The translations under genes and the position numbers were made by a program. The notes under the pieces are model-generated. The model was not told the DNA's origin and made no database searches. It saw only the letters and a program-made list of their open reading frames with translations. Below, piece after piece: positions 1-9,415 of a stretch of 64,000 nucleotides of DNA; position 1 is the stretch's first letter; every line of letters starts with the position of its first letter. Source of the stretch: Carposina sasakii (lineage: Eukaryota > Arthropoda > Insecta > Lepidoptera > Carposinidae). The DNA lies in the NCBI GenBank assembly GCA_014607495.2, contig CP053161.1, positions 5,651,115 to 5,715,114 of the forward strand, written 5' to 3'.

Positions 1-24
1 ACGAAGTCGCGGGTGTCCACTAGT
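1..24 (+). repeat. Right end of a Helitron-like repeat
   Basis: The window opens inside a repeat that ends in TCCACTAGT. The same end (gcggg(c/t)gtccactagt) closes repeats at 57,404 and 61,632 and occurs inverted at 13,621 and 15,368. A CTAGT end without target duplication fits Helitron-like elements. Only this end is in the window. Confidence 0.5.
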
Positions 25-1297
25 AAAATATATTTCTAAAGCTATTCCCCTTTCAATGCTTAGGTACCTCTAAAAACTGTGGTTTCCTTAGATATTTTGC
101 GGACATATTTTTTCCTTTCATTGTAGCACTATCCTAGTGGCTGCAGATTAAAAGTGACGGAACAAAGCTACCCCTTGCGTGTTTAATCAGACCCCCGGAG
201 AGGATGGTCTCAAATTAAATTCCTCGTCCAGTGACAGTCTTTGACTGCACCGAGATTTCATTTAAATGCATTTTGCCACGTTTAGAGTTCAGAAGTGAAT
301 GACTTTTTGTATCTACGTGTATAATCGGATAATGGTTTACTATGTTTGTAATCTCTGCTATATCCTGCCAGCTCGTATATTATGAAACAAGATATATCAG
401 AGTAGAAAAGCAGAATGGAGGGTTTTGCCCACCTGTACAATCTTACTACCATTATTAATATAAATATTAATACAAAAAATTTAAGTACAACATTGAATAA
501 AGACGAGCACTCAGTGAAAATAGGTAAGGGTGAAATTTACAGGCGTTTGCCTACCCTTTCTAAGTATTTTATATCTACTTACTAAAGAATTCGTTAAAAA
601 TGTTAAAATGTAATAATAATTTAAAACTGGAATAAAGTTTTATAGTAAAAAAAAATCTAGCTACAGGTGGCACGCTACAAAAATGGCGGAACAAGCCAGC
701 TATTAATTACTGGGAATTAAAAAGCAGTTTCCCGTATCTCGACGAGTTGCTCGTTTTTGGTCCTAGAAAGTATACACTTTACCAAGAATATTTTAACCTT
801 AGGGCCTTTTCATATAAATACGACGATGGCATATCAGTGGAGTAAACACGTAGGTACCTCTCGATAGTCTGTAACGCTATCATCCAACTGTCATATCTCG
901 TAGATTTAAGTAAGGCCATAATCATCATGCGTGTTTTACCATAGCTCCTGTACTACTACTCATACCTAAAATATGCACAGAAGATGATCTCCATTTATTT
1001 TCAAATTGGCATTTCAAAAAACAGACTTAAGCGTAATATTTTGCAACGTGATACCACGTGTCAAATATCCTAGATTTACATGTTACGATATTGTTGCAGG
1101 ATGTGACAGCTTTTCATGTTATATGTTACATGTCCGTAGTTATTTCAAATCGACTGACTAACAGAGTGCTATTGCAGGTACTACTATCGTGATATCCCAC
1201 AATTCGGCAAAACCATCAATTCAACCCGTTGTGTTACGAGAAACAATATAACTATTGCTTTACATTTTTATATAGTAGTGGTGAAAAGTGGATGTTC
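25..1297. other. Intergenic, nothing recognised
   Basis: AT-rich DNA without a convincing ORF, RNA gene or repeat boundary. Short ORFs here have no coding character. Confidence 0.5.
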
Positions 1298-1454
1298 ACT
1301 ATGGGTGCGCCCACCACCGGGCCCTACACTCTCTACTGACCCTCGGATCTGACAACTCATAATTGCGAAAACAGGCACTTGCACTAACTACAATCGCCAT
1401 GAGAAACCAGACCCCAGCACCTACGAGACCGAGCTGGTGGGCGCACCCATAGTG
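1298..1454. mobile_element. Short MITE with 20-bp terminal inverted repeats
   Basis: The sequence begins cactatgggtgcgccc and ends with its exact reverse complement, giving perfect inverted repeats of at least 20 bp around a 157-bp element. Related copies lie at 19,659-19,835 (left end), 53,190-53,298 (right end) and, inverted and truncated, near 7,762-7,812. This copy lacks the interior block 'agcatgcaagac' found in the two longer relatives. With TCACTATGG taken as the terminus, the flanks share ATGT, but the target duplication is uncertain. No coding capacity, so it is non-autonomous. Confidence 0.75.
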
Positions 1455-1960
1455 AATGTTTGAACTTCCGAATTGTAACGCCTAATACAATTTCATTTAA
1501 AAAAGTGGATGTATTACAATTTGCACACTTCTGCCCAACCTCTTTGAGGGATAATGGGTATGACTATATGTATGTATTTTTTGTGTTTCTAGGGTTCTGT
1601 ACACGAAGAGTTCCAAGCGGGATCCTACTGTTTTGCGTACGAGTATCTCTCATAATCAGTCACTTGAAATTACAGATGATACCTAATTAGATTCACCCAG
1701 TTTTGCCTGACGATTATACTAATAACCTGCTGGTTAGTCAGTAAACAAATTACTTAGCCACGGATAACCCCGATTTTATCTGGGTTATCTTCGTACCTAC
1801 CTAATTAATTAGAGATGAATAATTCAGTGGTACGAAATAAATATTTCTCTCGTAGTTAATTAAACACCTTCTAAAACTTAAAAGTTATCCGTCGAAAATG
1901 ATTTGAAAATAGTTCATAAATAGAGATATTTAATTAGAATACTAAAACTAAAAATTTGAC
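1455..1960. other. Intergenic with a short repeat trace
   Basis: Around 1,505-1,575 the text 'ttgcacacttctgcccaacc' followed by 'tatgtatgta' recurs near 59,965. It looks like a degraded LINE or SINE 3' end. Nothing else is recognised. Confidence 0.35.
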
Positions 1961-2200
1961 GGCCGATTGGTGTAGTAGGTAGTGACCCTGCCTGCGACGC
2001 CATAGTTCCTGGGTTCGAATCCCGGTGGGTGCAAACATTGATGTGATGAATATTGATGTTTGTTTCTAAGTCATGGATGTTTATATACTTATCTATGTAT
2101 TTATATACCGTTGCTTAGTACCCACGACACAAGACCTTAGGGATCTTAGTGTGGGACTAGGCCAATGTGTTGTAAAGTGCGTGAATTTTATTAATTTATT
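1961..2200 (+). mobile_element. tRNA-derived SINE
   Basis: The head resembles a tRNA gene with internal Pol III promoter boxes: an A-box-like stretch (tggtgtagtaggtagtgacc) and, about 35 bp further, a clear B box (GGTTCGAATCC). A tRNA-unrelated body follows, with 'acacaagaccttagggatct' and 'gtgggactaggccaatgtg', then an AT-rich tail. The head does not fold as a complete tRNA, so this is a SINE rather than a tRNA gene. Heads of this type are common in Lepidoptera. Confidence 0.75.
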
Positions 2201-2399
2201 TATTTAAAATAAGGTTATACCAACACTTCGTTGACAACTTCTAATATAATCATAAAATATATAAACATATTTCATCAAAGCTTTCAAAACTGCATCATGT
2301 TAATTTTCACATCGCTGCCGGAATCCATTCACGTGCAAAGTTTCCAAACATCCAAAGAAAATTGAATAAAAACTATATGTACACTGGAACATAAAAATA

Positions 2400-2756
2400 T
2401 ATTTACAGACTCGTGGACGCTCGTGACTCCGTCCGCGTAGACTACAGAAAAAACAAAATGTCGAAATTATCCGGGATAAAAACATTTTCCCGGGATAAAA
2501 AGTAGCCTATATGTTAAGTGGGACCTGTCACAATATATTCGTGAAAACTGCATTGAAATCGGTTTCAGCCGTTTCTGAGAGTAGCGTGCACAAATGCACA
2601 GACAAACCGACAAACAGACAAACCGACAGACAAATCGACAAACAGACAAAAATTTCAAAAATCATTGTTTTGGGCACTATTGCGTTGATAAAGGTCTCCT
2701 ATAATATTTTATGTCATATATCTTCCATGTACAGACTGCGACCCGTTACATTTTTA
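2400..2756 (-). repeat. Helitron-like repeat, left half, split by the DIRS element
   Basis: Begins with a variant of the 'gtggacgcccgcgactccg' end and continues through 'ccgggataaaaacattttcc' and a stretch rich in gacaaacagaca. It ends gttacatttttatta, where the DIRS element starts; the host repeat resumes at 7,661 as tatgtatagatag. The same repeat without insertion is at 45,555-45,750. Confidence 0.6.
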
Positions 2757-2765
2757 TTACATTTC

Positions 2766-2917
2766 GTACGTTTCATTCTTTGATATATTTTTAACACATG
2801 TAGTACTTTTATTGTACTGGCAACTTCGCACAATTTCAGAGTGGGTAATTCGAAAACAGAACTACCCTACAACTTACGACACTATTCCTAGTCTACCGAT
2901 AATTTCCTTCATTCTTT
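2766..2917 (+). repeat. Left inverted terminal repeat of the DIRS element
   Basis: 152 bp from gtacgtttcattc to ccttcattcttt. It matches the reverse complement of 7,454-7,605 almost base for base; the visible difference is ctttg against cgaag after the 'tttcatt' block near the outer end. Confidence 0.92.
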
Positions 2918-3009
2918 TTTTGTGCGCGGCAACGAGCACACGTTTTCAATTCTAGTATTATAGTTTAGTTTATTCTATTTTTCAAATTTATTATCAGAGT
3001 ATTAAGAAC

Positions 3010-4634
3010 ATGCCTAAACGCAAAGCTTCTAGTGAAATTAACTATTACTTAAATAAAATTAAGAAATTAAAAGAAAGCCAAAACAAGAAGCGAACTAGAG
3101 TGATTCTTTATTCGTCATCGTCAGATTCTGAGGAAAATGAAGGTACACGAGTCAAAATGTTCTAAGACAAGTTCTGTATAATTTTTTTGTGAACTAAAAT
3201 AAGCATCTTTAAGTTAACCTGGAGGATATCACAATGAGGGTATCACGAAGGTTTAACATGATGCATAAAAATTAACCGAGAGGTTGACTGCGGGTCAACA
3301 CGACGGTATTCAGAATAAGCATCTTTAAGTTAACCTGGAGGATATCACAATGAGGGTATCACGAAGGTTTAACATGATGCATAAAATTAACCGGGAGGTT
3401 GACTGCGGGTCAACACGACGGTATTCAGAATAAGCATCTTTAAGTTAACCTGGAGGATATCACAATGAGGGTATCACGAAGGTTTAACATGATGCATAAA
3501 ATTAACCGGGAGGTTGACTGCGGGTCAACACGACGGTATTCAGAATAAGCATCTTTAAGTTAACCTGGAGGATATCACAATGAGGGTATCACGAAGGTTT
3601 AACATGATGCAAAAAATTAACCGGGAGGTTGACTGCGGGTCAACACGACGGTATTCAGAATATAGTGTGTATAGTCAGATATTCAATGATATATAAAATA
3701 AAATTCACATATAATTGTTCTAGACGGAACCGCACAAGATGATGTAATTCAATACACCTCAGCAACAGAGTCCCAAGAGAAACTGGAAAATACTCCGGTA
3801 GAAGTTAATATAACCCCGGAAGCTCAAAACGAGACACCTGACCTCGACCCGGAGCTTTTATTAGCGTTGGATGATACAACGGACGAGCAACCGATGTTTG
3901 GTGAAAAAATTCACCACACTCTGGCACAACGCTGGTTGCCTATATTAGCGAAGGGACTAAATAAAGACACAAAGGAAAAATTGCTTAAAAAATACCAGGT
4001 ACCTGAAAATTGTCAATTACTAAAAGCACCGACATTAAACGCCGAAATAAAAGCTGCTGTATCTGATATCACTAAAATTCGCGATAAAAATATTCAGTTA
4101 AAGCAAGACCAATTAGGGCTTGGAATAACAGCAATTAATAAAGCCATTACATTACTCCTCCTTGGAGATGACAAGATAAAAGCAATAGAGGTACTGTCGG
4201 ATAGCTGCAGGATCTTGACTGACGTACATTACATAGAAACAGAGCTCAGAACAAAACTTATAACACCTTGCCTCGATAAATCCTTTACGCCATTAATCAA
4301 AGATCATGAACGAGACAGCACGCTCTTTGGTGATAAACTATCGGAGACCATAAAAGCCTCAAAGGCTATTTCCAGACAAGGTCTACAAATTAAGAAACCG
4401 ACACATAAGACAGCACCTGCACATACAAATGGCCCATCCACTTCAAGATCTCGCCTTCCTGGAAACGAGATTCGCCCCCTTCGTTACACATCAGGGAACA
4501 GGGGGGGGGGGCGCGGAGGCTTTCCACGAACAACGACATCATACAGACGCGGAGCCACATCGACGACGACACTGACACGATCTCGTGCCTACTCGAACCA
4601 GAGCAGTCAGCAGCGAGCCTACACGCGACATTAG
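3010..4634 (+). CDS. DIRS ORF1, gag-like protein, spliced
   Basis: Exon 1 (3,010-3,142) starts at an ATG and encodes a basic N-terminus followed by a serine/acid patch (SSSSDSEENE). A GT donor at 3,143 and a TTCTAG acceptor at 3,721-3,723 join it in frame (phase 1, GAC codon) to exon 2 (3,724-4,634), giving about 347 residues. Exon 2 is acidic at first (near TPDLDPELLLALDD), helical in the middle and ends in a Gly/Arg/Ser/Thr-rich basic tail (GNRGGGRGGFPR), plausibly nucleic-acid binding. There is no CCHC zinc knuckle, as is usual for DIRS ORF1. The tail overlaps the start of the RT frame. The splice is inferred: without it exon 1 stops soon after the donor. Confidence 0.75.
3198..3658 (+). 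repeat. Four-copy 115-bp tandem repeat in the ORF1 intron
   Basis: Copies are 3,198-3,313 (116 bp), 3,314-3,428, 3,429-3,543 and 3,544-3,658 (115 bp each). They differ by only a few bases, for example ataaaaatt, ataaaatt and aaaaaatt at one spot. Each holds short inverted segments such as gttgac...gtcaac and gttaacct...aggtttaac. The array fills most of the 581-bp intron. Near identity means recent amplification. Confidence 0.95.
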
Positions 4635-5304
4635 ATAAACAGGTACATGCGGATCGCCTGCAATATTTTTATGATAACTGGATTAAAATCACTAATAATA
4701 AATTAGTTCTTTCCTGGATAAAAAAATGGCTACAAAATACCTTTTTCGAAAAAAGTTTACCAAAATAGTGTACCCTATAGTAATAATTTTACCACAGCAG
4801 AAATGCGTGATATGTCTAAGGCAATTAACAATTTTAGCTCCTAAAGCCAACGGCGGCAAAAGATTTATATCTGTTATATACCTAGACGATCTTTTATGCA
4901 TCGGCCACACACATTCTGAATGTTTATATAATGTAACGGAAACAGTGGCACTACTTGAAAGCTTAGGATTTGTTATAAATTATGAAAAAAGTTCGTTACG
5001 ACCTTTACAACAGACAAAGTTTCTGGGCTTTATTTATAACACTCTTGACATGACATTATCATTACCTATGGATAAAAGATTATATATACTAAAAATAGTT
5101 AAGAAATTTCAATCCTTACCATTATGCACTATAAAAGATCTTGCTTGTCTCATTGGTACCCTTACTGCAGCATGCCCAGCAGTTAAATACGGCTGGGTTT
5201 ACACTAAACGTCTCGAGCAAATTAAATACTTAGCATTACAAATATATAAAACATACGAAGCTAAATTTCGTCCTTCATCTATAATATATAATATATATAT
5301 ATAA
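4579..5304 (+). pseudogene. DIRS reverse transcriptase, internally deleted
   Basis: The RT frame opens overlapping the end of ORF1 (reading HADRLQYFYDNW) and stops at a TAG near 4,768. After a shift it reads AEMRDMSKAINN, then LAPKANGGKRF, then directly the catalytic IYLDDLL motif near 4,876-4,899. It continues through FLGFIYNT and a thumb-like segment to about 5,304. In intact RTs the GGKR motif and the YxDD motif are separated by well over 100 residues, so most of the palm is missing, including the first catalytic aspartate. This copy cannot encode a working RT. Confidence 0.85.
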
Positions 5305-5315
5305 CCTGACCTAGA

Positions 5316-5340
5316 ATGGTGGTCAAAAAAAAAAAAAAAG

Positions 5341-5374
<34 letters not shown>

Positions 5375-5690
5375 GACATCAACCCCATTAAAATCGAGTA
5401 GTTTTGAACTAGAGATCTTTACAGATGCATCCAGGTCTGGCTGGGGTGCATTTTGTAAAAATCAAAGAATAAATGGGAAATGGAAAGCTAGTGAAATAAA
5501 TTTTCATATTAATTTTCTAGAGTTGCTTGCAGTATTTTTTGGACTCAAATGCTTTGCACGTAATATCCGAAACTGTTCTATTTTATTACGTATTGACAAC
5601 ACTACGGCGTTGAGTTACGTTAATCGCATGGGTGGCATAAAGTATCCTCATCTAAATGATTTAGCGCGAGAAATTTGGCAATGGTGCTAG
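5316..5690 (+). pseudogene. DIRS RNase H domain
   Basis: Starts in an A-rich tract (5,325-5,372, nearly pure A) that separates it from RT. Then it reads IFTDASRSGWGAF (catalytic Asp), NFLELLAVFFGLK (catalytic Glu) and LLRIDNTTALSYVNR (catalytic Asp). A TAG at 5,688-5,690 interrupts the frame; past it the same frame goes on with KDNREADEESR, the usual C-terminal RNase H motif. The A tract could be a real insertion or an assembly artefact. Confidence 0.85.
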
Positions 5691-7097
5691 AAGCGAAATA
5701 TATGGTTATCTGCTTCTTATATTAAAAGTAAAGACAATAGAGAAGCTGATGAAGAGTCCCGAAAGGTTAATACGGACATTGAGTGGACATTAACAGATGA
5801 AGTATTTAATATACTAGTAACGGATTTAAGTAAGCCAGATATCGATTTATTCGCTTCTCGCACTAATGCCAAATGCCAAAGATATGTGTCGTGGAAGGCA
5901 GATCCAGATGCAGTTGCTGTGGATGCCTTCACTATCTCGTGGAAGGGCGTATACTTTTACGCTTTTCCACCATTCCCACTCGTATTAAAGGTCTTGGAAA
6001 AAATTATATTGGACAAGGCTGAAGGCATTCTAATATTTCCATACTGGCCTTCCCAGCCGTGGTTCCCACTGTTACAAAGAATGGTTACATCCGATATTAG
6101 TTTTATAAATCCTGGGTGCAGCCAAACTCTCAGGGACGCGTTCCTGAAACGAGGTGTCCCTATCGAATCATTGGACCTTATGATGGCTTCTTTGTCGAAA
6201 AATACTTTGCAACAATATGGTGTCTCCTACAAGTATTGGTGGCAGTACTGCACTGAGGCAAATATAGATCCATACACATGTTCCGTTCCAAGAATGTTGA
6301 CTTTTTTGACAAAACTGTTTAATAAAGGTGCGGCTTATGGCACCTTGAATAGTCATCGTTCGGCTCTAAGTTTGCTTTTCGGAGATGAGTCAGGATCTCA
6401 TGACCAAATTAAAAGACTATTGAAAGGTATATATAAATTAAGGCCCAATATTCCAAAATACGCATCCACATGGGACCCTCGTACAGTTTTGCAATATATT
6501 ACCTCATGGGGCCCTAATAAGGATTTAACTCTGCCAAAAATTTCTAAGAAACTCGTAATATTGCTGGCCTTATGTACTGCGCATAGAGCACAGACACTTT
6601 CTCTCATTAAAGCTAATAATATCCATATCAGCCTGAACGGTATAAAAATTGTAATTTCAGACATTATAAAAACATCAGCAGCTGGGCGCGACCAGCCAAT
6701 TCTGTTCTTGCCTTATTTTACAGAAAATATCAATATATGTCCTGCTACAGTTTTGCAAGATTATTTGTTAGTTACAAATGATTTAAGACCGAACACAGTC
6801 GAAAATCTCATAATAACTTCTAGAAGACCATATAAGTCTGTTAGCACCCAAACCATTAGCCGATGGATTAAGGAGATCCTGGCGGAAGCCGGGGTGGATG
6901 TGACAGCATGGAGTTCTCATAGCACACGACACGCTACCACATCTACAGCGCGAGCGCAGGGTGTCTCATTAGACGTTATTAGGAGAACTGCTGGCTGGTC
7001 GCAGGCCTCAGAAACATTTGGTAAATTCTATAACCGTCCAGTGACTGATGATGCTCACTTTGCAAGATCAGTCTTTCTGTCCAATCAATCATCATAA
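5691..7097 (+). CDS. DIRS tyrosine recombinase with upstream linker domain
   Basis: Open for 468 residues from the RNase H stop to TAA at 7,095-7,097. The first part finishes RNase H and holds a DIRS-typical linker (DLFASR, AFPPFPL, PYWPSQPW) sometimes compared with Dam-like methylases. The recombinase follows: first catalytic Arg in HRAQTLSL (about 6,578), His-x-x-Arg in SSHSTRHA (about 6,911), the GWS box in AGWSQASETF, and the nucleophilic Tyr in FGKFYNRP (about 7,020-7,040). All catalytic positions I can place are intact. The protein is expected to join a circular DNA copy to the chromosome. No separate start is obvious; it is probably made as part of the RT/RNase H polyprotein. Confidence 0.9.
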   Translation, partial: KRNIWLSASYIKSKDNREADEESRKVNTDIEWTLTDEVFNILVTDLSKPDIDLFASRTNAKCQRYVSWKADPDAVAVDAFTISWKGVYFYAFPPFPLVLKVLEKIILDKAEGILIFPYWPSQPWFPLLQRMVTSDISFINPGCSQTLRDAFLKRGVPIESLDLMMASLSKNTLQQYGVSYKYWWQYCTEANIDPYTCSVPRMLTFLTKLFNKGAAYGTLNSHRSALSLLFGDESGSHDQIKRLLKGIYKLRPNIPKYASTWDPRTVLQYITSWGPNKDLTLPKISKKLVILLALCTAHRAQTLSLIKANNIHISLNGIKIVISDIIKTSAAGRDQPILFLPYFTENINICPATVLQDYLLVTNDLRPNTVENLIITSRRPYKSVSTQTISRWIKEILAEAGVDVTAWSSHSTRHATTSTARAQGVSLDVIRRTAGWSQASETFGKFYNRPVTDDAHFARSVFLSNQSS

Positions 7098-7279
7098 ATT
7101 TAAAATAATTTATAAGCAGATTTATCACTTGTAAATTAATCTAATTTAAAAAGTTATATTTATGTTATAAATAAAAAATTGTAAAAATGTAGTGTTCTTT
7201 TTTCCCATAATTACAATAATAATTAGGTATACAACTCATTAACCAGGATGCTTGCAAAATTTTCACCTCTAAACATCTA

Positions 7280-7396
7280 CATGTGTTAAAAATATATCAA
7301 AGAATGAAACGTACGAAATGTAATTGGTGATTAAACGAACTTACCTGTAAGTGAAGTTCTATCACAATTATATGAGTACGTTTCATTCGAAGATAT
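7280..7396 (+). repeat. Internal complementary region of the DIRS element
   Basis: 7,280-7,323 is the reverse complement of the outer left end (2,757-2,800), and 7,324-7,396 that of the outer right end (7,585-7,657). They meet as gtaa|ttggtg. So the ICR stores the joined ends of the element in inverse orientation, as in DIRS-1, where it serves as template for completing the circle. Confidence 0.93.
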
Positions 7397-7453
7397 AAGA
7401 TAAAACCCTCCCTTCCCAGATCCCTTAAAACTAAGAAAATTTTGTGATGCTCT

Positions 7454-7605
7454 AAAGAATGAAGGAAATTATCGGTAGACTAGGAATAGTGTCGTAAGTT
7501 GTAGGGTAGTTCTGTTTTCGAATTACCCACTCTGAAATTGTGCGAAGTTGCCAGTACAATAAAAGTACTACATGTGTTAAAAATATATCTTCGAATGAAA
7601 CGTAC
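7454..7605 (-). repeat. Right inverted terminal repeat of the DIRS element
   Basis: Reverse-complement partner of 2,766-2,917. Outside it, 7,606-7,657 is the unique right extension ending tttaatcaccaa, followed by the shared TTA. Confidence 0.92.
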
Positions 7606-7660
7606 TCATATAATTGTGATAGAACTTCACTTACAGGTAAGTTCGTTTAATCACCAATTA

Positions 7661-8458
7661 TATGTATAGATAGAAGAACATAGATTGAAAGCTGTATGCT
7701 TGAATAGTATTTAATTGTATCAGTATTGTATAAATTGTATTGTGTTCGTGACAATGAATCGGCAAATCCGAGGGTCAGCGGAGGATGTAGGGCCCGGTGG
7801 TAGGCGAACCCTCGATGGAAGCTTGAATAGTAGGTATTTTTTTACAAATAAAAAAAGTTGAGAAAGCTAGGGTCAGAAAATGCATTCATAAGCACTATTC
7901 AACTTGTGTTTTCGAAGCATTTGCATGATTGTTGAAATGCAGTCTTGAATTCTCGTAATCAAATATTTCTTACTAGAAAATCCATTACATATTAATTTAC
8001 TAGACAATAGAATACCTACTAATTCCACAAGAGGAATATTATGCCTCTATAAAATGGAAGTCCATTTACCGCAAGTCAAATCAATGGCCTTTAGGCAACT
8101 TTTGCTCATCCTCCTATATTCTCTGTTTCTCTTTTAATGACGTCTATCTAATCTTGCGCCTAAATGTATAATAGTGGACGCCCACGACTTCTTCCGCGTA
8201 AAATTTTAAGTTATTCTCTTTCCCTTGGTAATTTTGAGATATGCTTTATTTGTGTTACCTTGAACTCCAAAGGATTCGCATTGTCCCATACAAACTTTCC
8301 CCCTTTACCTCCAATGATTTCGGAAAATCCCTTCTTATCGCATGCCTACGTCAAACAAAGAATACACCCTTCAAGTTTCAAATCTCTAAGATCAGAAAAA
8401 TGGCATGTGTTGTGCATTGATCCGGCAGTCAGTCACTAAGGACAAAGCTATCTGTATG
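7661..8458. other. Intergenic with repeat fragments
   Basis: Opens with the resumed host repeat (tatgtatagatagaag). Around 7,762-7,812 is an inverted fragment of the MITE family seen at 1,298 (agggcccggtggtaggcg). Near 8,172 a piece of the Helitron-like end (gtggacgcccacgacttctt) occurs. The 91-codon ORF at 8,164-8,439 starts in that repeat and shows no known domain. Confidence 0.45.
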
Positions 8459-8555
8459 TCATCTTCGTCTTCAGCCTATTGCAGTCCACCGCTGGACGTA
8501 GGCCTCCCCAGGGCACGCCACTAGGCTACTGCCACAGGGGGGTTTTTCCCATAGT
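8459..8555 (-). mobile_element. RTE-like LINE 3' end
   Basis: Reads cagcctattgcagtccaccg, then ctggacgtaggcctcccc, the antisense of the end of lepidopteran RTE-like elements. On the other strand this gives a terminal ...EAYVQQW-type reading followed by a (TGA)n/(ATG)n tail. Seen again at 14.3, 22.7, 40.1, 43.5 and 46.6 kb and in the opposite sense at 19.2, 24.4 and 60.9 kb. Confidence 0.6.
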
Positions 8556-9303
8556 CTGTACCAATGGATAAATGTAAGATATACTTCGTATGACATCAAG
8601 CTGCACGTCTATAAAGTGCACTCTGTAACTGTACTCGTACTATTAAATATTCCGTGCCTTAACATAGAAAAGTATTCCAAGTTTCAGTTAATAAATAAGC
8701 AACTCTCCGGGTACTTGAAACTTGTGTTTTATCTTGAAAATTTTAAAGTGTTTTAAAAACTACAGACTACGGATTCAAAGTGACTACCTGTTTGGAATTT
8801 TATTACAGTATTATAAGAATTCTGTTTCAATAAAATCTTGCAATTCTTCCTTCCTTTATTAACATCAGTTTAATTAAAAAGAAGTGTAAAAATTATTTCT
8901 TTCTTTGTCTTATTAAATTTAATTAAAATGGCATAGTTTGGTCTAAATATATCTATACCTATACATATGTATTTTTTACAGATAGATACTTGTGTTCATA
9001 CAATCTTAAAAACAAACACACACAATTTCGAGTATCAAATTTTGTGGAATAGGTTCTCTATAGGTATAGGTATATTCATGCATTTCGGTTATTATACCCC
9101 TTTTATGATACCCTGTATAAAATATATATTGTAACTATCTAAGATCTGAAAACTGTCCAAACTAAAATAATCTATTCACTAACATTCTAACGATGCTGGT
9201 CTGAAATAAAGCGCTTTGTGGGTACTAAAATGCCACTGACCTGTTTGCTTCATTGTTATATATCATGAAATAGATAATAATGTTGCATTTTTTATATACA
9301 ATT
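8556..9303. other. Intergenic, nothing recognised
   Basis: AT-rich; a short match to the 62,247 MITE family (ttcgagtatc, ggaataggttc) occurs near 9,030-9,060. Confidence 0.4.
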
Positions 9304-9415
9304 TTCTTGAGAATATATCAGCTGCATCTTCTTCCGTGCATATCGTAATAATCAACTAAGAAACTCGGGCATTCTCTCAGTTGATGAGCTAGTAATAAGT
9401 CACAGATCTTTTACA
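9304..9415 (-). repeat. SINE-like repeat ('tgctagctcatcgcctgag' family)
   Basis: Antisense copy: 'atcagctgcatcttcttcc', 'cgtgcatatcg', 'gaaactcgggcattctctca', 'gatgagctag'. At least seven copies in the window share this order (11.4, 32.3, 42.6, 49.1, 59.5, 60.05 kb, with traces at 40.9, 50.3 and 57.8 kb). No ORF; superfamily not recognised. Confidence 0.6.

Larger units (their letters stand above)
2757..7660 (+). mobile_element. DIRS-type tyrosine-recombinase retrotransposon
   Basis: A 4.9-kb element with the DIRS gene order: gag-like ORF1, RT and RNase H, then a tyrosine recombinase. It has inverted terminal repeats (2,766-2,917 against 7,454-7,605) and an internal complementary region (7,280-7,396). 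DIRS elements replicate through a circular DNA and integrate with a recombinase instead of a DDE integrase, so no target duplication is expected. Here the flanks join exactly to the empty copy of the host repeat at 45.7 kb, sharing only TTA. The copy is defective: RT has lost internal segments and RNase H has one stop. Classification as DIRS or PAT-like rests on domain content and repeat layout. Confidence 0.93.

Noticed and set aside
1966..2036. tRNA gene
   Set aside because: Promoter boxes are present but no complete cloverleaf, and a SINE body follows.
3198..3658. CRISPR array
   Set aside because: The copies are contiguous 115-bp units with no spacers, in a eukaryotic genome.
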